Part shown: positions 62,183 to 64,000 of the stretch, piece by piece | Layout: every line of letters begins with the position of its first letter | Position numbering within the stretch: position 1 is the stretch's first letter | Origin: Actinomycetes bacterium | GTDB taxonomy: Bacteria > Actinomycetota > Acidimicrobiia > Acidimicrobiales > Acidimicrobilacustridaceae | Length of the DNA: 64,000 nt | Direction: 5' to 3' | Assembly: GCA_029782145.1 (NCBI GenBank) | Contig: JAKOVH010000016.1 | Coordinates: forward strand, 186,001 to 250,000 | Translations under genes and position numbers: made by a program | The notes under the pieces: generated by a model | The model's database searches: none | Told to the model about the DNA's origin: nothing | What the model saw: the letters and a program-made list of their open reading frames with translations, nothing else

Positions 62183-64000
62183 GCCCGTCCGCCCAGCTCG
62201 TCGAGAAGGTCTCCGGGGCCCTCGCCTCGCGGTTCAGCCGTCGCGGCTTCTTCGCCCGCTCGGCCGTGGTCGGGTCGGCCATCGCCGCCAACCCGGTCAC
62301 CTACGCCCTCACCCCGACCGACGCCTACGCCGCGGTGTGCGGGTGCAGCGGCTCCAACTGCGACTGCGGCGCGCTGTGCTGCGACGGCTACACCGAGTTC
62401 TGCTGCACCCTCACCGGCAACAACCAGTGCCCGCCCGGCTCGCTGCTCGGGGGCTGGTGGAAGGTCGACGGCTCGGGGTTCTGCAACGGCCCCCGCTACT
62501 ACATGGACTGCAACGCGCCGTGCAACGGCTGCGGGTGCGGGGCCAACGGCATCTGCAGCGGTGGGTGCTCGGGCACCAACTGCGGGTGCGGCCTCGGCGA
62601 CTGCAACAACCGCAAGGCCGGCTGCGTGAACTTCCGGTACGGGCAGTGCAACCAGCAGGTCGCCTGCATCGGGCCGATCCTGTGCCGCGTCGTCACCTGC
62701 ATCGCCCCGTGGGAGATCGACGCCACCTGCACCACCACGGCCCGCTACGACGCCGCCACGGCGTACCACGACCGCCCCTGCCTGCACGGCCAGGTCGGCA
62801 ACCTCGACTCGGTCCAGGAGGTCGGCGGCGGTGTGCGGCTCCAGGGCTGGGCGTTCGACTGGGACACCAACCAGCCGGTGTCGGTGCGCTTCAGCGTCGA
62901 CGGCCAGCCCGCCGGCTCGGTCGTGGCCAACGGCTCCCGGCCCGACGTCGGCTCGTCGTACCCGGGGCAGGGGGCGAGCCACGGCTTCGACACGGTGATC
63001 CCCGTGCCCGGGGGCTCGCACACCGTCTGCGCCGCGGTGGTGAACACTGGTCCCGGCGGCGACTCGCTGCTCGGGTGCCGCACCGTCGTGGGCCGCAGCC
63101 CCTTCGGCGTGCTCGACAGCATCACCGTCGGCCAGGGGTCGGTGACCGTGGCCGGGTGGGCGATCGACCCCGACACCAACGGGCCCATCCAGGTCCACGT
63201 CTACGTCGGCGGCAAGGGCTACCCGCTGGTGGCCGACCAGCCCCGCCCCGACGTCGACGCCGCGCTGCACCGGGGCCCCGACCACGGGTTCCGCGCCACC
63301 GTCCCCGCGCCGCCGGGCGTGCAGAAGGTCGACGTGTACGGCATCAACGTGGCGGCGGGCGGCAACGTGCTGCTGGCCAGCCGCACCGTCGAGATCGGCT
63401 CGCCCTTCGGTCACGTCGACCGCATCGACCCCGCCCCCGGAGGGGTGCGGGTGCAGGGGTGGGCGATCGACCCGGACACCACCGGACCGATCCAGGTCCA
63501 CCTCTACGTGGCGGGCAGGGGCACGGCCGTCGTCGCCGACCGGCCCCGGGCGGACCTGGCGGGCTCCTACCCGGGGGCGGGCACCGACCACGGCTTCGAC
63601 GTCGTGGTCCCGGCGCCACCAGGGCGCCAGGTGCTCGACGTCTACGCCATCAACGACAGCGGGCCGAACAAGCTGATCGCGTCCCGCGCCGTCGAGGTGC
63701 TGAGCGGCAGCCCGTTCGGCAGCATCGACCTGATGCGGGCCGGGCCCGGCTCGGTCCGGGTGGCGGGCTGGGTGCTCGACCCCGATGCCGCCGGGCCGAT
63801 CCAGGTCCACGTCTACGTCGACTCGATCGGCACGCCCGTCGTCGCCGACCGGCCCCGTCCCGACGTGGGGGCCGCCTACCCCGGCTACGGGCCGGTGCAC
63901 GGCTTCGACGCCACCATCCCGGTGGCGGCCGGGTGGCGGCAGGTGTGTGCCTACGCCATCGACGTGGGGCCCGGCGAGAACCGGCTGCTCGGCTGCCGCA
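62179..64000 (+). CDS. Tat-exported Cys-rich (MADH light chain-like) protein with tandem repeats, 3' end outside window
   Basis: The frame is open from GTG 62179 to the window edge (at least 607 residues). Residues 18-50 form a Tat signal (SRRGFFARSAVVGSAIAANP). Residues 54-184 contain 25 Cys. The part CCTLTGNNQCPPGSLLGGWW (75-94) and FCNGPRYYMDCNAPCNGCGC (101-120) resembles the methylamine dehydrogenase light chain around its first TTQ tryptophan; Trp93/94 are in place, and a second TTQ Trp is not evident. From about residue 205 there are at least four ~100-residue repeats with GWAIDPDT, PIQVHVYV, RPDV and HGFD. It is translationally coupled to the MauE-like gene. Confidence 0.8.
   Translation, partial: MSPSAQLVEKVSGALASRFSRRGFFARSAVVGSAIAANPVTYALTPTDAYAAVCGCSGSNCDCGALCCDGYTEFCCTLTGNNQCPPGSLLGGWWKVDGSGFCNGPRYYMDCNAPCNGCGCGANGICSGGCSGTNCGCGLGDCNNRKAGCVNFRYGQCNQQVACIGPILCRVVTCIAPWEIDATCTTTARYDAATAYHDRPCLHGQVGNLDSVQEVGGGVRLQGWAFDWDTNQPVSVRFSVDGQPAGSVVANGSRPDVGSSYPGQGASHGFDTVIPVPGGSHTVCAAVVNTGPGGDSLLGCRTVVGRSPFGVLDSITVGQGSVTVAGWAIDPDTNGPIQVHVYVGGKGYPLVADQPRPDVDAALHRGPDHGFRATVPAPPGVQKVDVYGINVAAGGNVLLASRTVEIGSPFGHVDRIDPAPGGVRVQGWAIDPDTTGPIQVHLYVAGRGTAVVADRPRADLAGSYPGAGTDHGFDVVVPAPPGRQVLDVYAINDSGPNKLIASRAVEVLSGSPFGSIDLMRAGPGSVRVAGWVLDPDAAGPIQVHVYVDSIGTPVVADRPRPDVGAAYPGYGPVHGFDATIPVAAGWRQVCAYAIDVGPGENRLLGCR

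Noticed and set aside
61984..63900. Long minus-strand open frame over the Cys-rich repeat gene
   Set aside because: The product is Asp/Gly/Val/His noise. The plus strand carries a signal peptide, Cys-rich domain and homologous repeats.

Overview
This 64 kb window is chromosomal DNA of a very GC-rich actinobacterium. The strong third-position GC bias, frequent GTG starts, a mycothiol-dependent-type enzyme, a GTP-dependent PEP carboxykinase, a HAIR/HspR-type heat-shock operator, a DtxR/IdeR-type iron box and the order rpmB-fakA-recG-rsmD-coaD-sepIVA-like-yceD-rpmF-plsX-acp-rnc-mutM-smc-ftsY-ffh-rpsP-khpA-rimM-trmD-rplS-DUF2469-yraN all fit Actinomycetota. The overall look resembles Acidimicrobiia (Iamia-like), which is an inference. 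No tRNA, rRNA, CRISPR array, transposase or integrase was seen. Both ends cut genes: galT at the left and a large exported Cys-rich repeat protein at the right.

Layout. 1-12.7 kb is accessory metabolism: galT (partial), hydrolase, CaiB/BaiF-type CoA transferase/racemase, PIG-L deacetylase, secreted Abhydrolase_10 lipoprotein, coiled-coil membrane protein, ABC-2 exporter, SEC-C methionine aminopeptidase, a MhuD-like heme monooxygenase with a Gly-His-Pro insert beside a four-helix His-containing membrane protein, Hsp20 and pckG. 12.8-26.9 kb is a housekeeping core for ribosome assembly, fatty-acid/phospholipid initiation, DNA repair and chromosome condensation. 26.9-32.2 kb holds four minus-strand accessory genes and a MoxR-DUF58-VWA operon, divergent from a two-component system (32.3-34.3 kb), followed by an HtrA protease and a PAP2 phosphatase.

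36.5-43.1 kb is the protein-export and translation core: ftsY, a small membrane protein, ffh, then rpsP-khpA-rimM-trmD, rplS, DUF2469 and yraN. 43.1-59.3 kb is mixed accessory content: TetR with a divergent MDMPI enzyme, the bfd/bfr iron-storage genes behind an iron box, HAD phosphatase, SnoaL-like protein, GT39-like glycosyltransferase, DHA2 efflux pump, PadR/SDR, amidase, SDR, an ECF sigma factor with a membrane partner, a SHOCT protein, and PNP-deoC for nucleoside salvage. 59.3-64 kb holds an Old Yellow Enzyme/FadH-type reductase and then a MauE-like gene translationally coupled to a Tat-exported protein. That protein's Cys-rich domain resembles the methylamine dehydrogenase light chain and is followed by at least four ~100-residue repeats. 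A four-copy 23-bp tandem repeat abuts the promoter of this pair, which is the best candidate here for an undescribed system.

Two patterns run through the window. Many first-in-operon genes have a TANNNT -10 box only 6-9 nt before the start codon, predicting leaderless mRNAs, while downstream genes use 4-bp GTGA/ATGA overlaps. Several intergenic gaps hold long, nearly perfect hairpins without T-tracts. The rpsP leader can fold into a compact three-way junction. All assignments come from reading the sequence; no database search was run.
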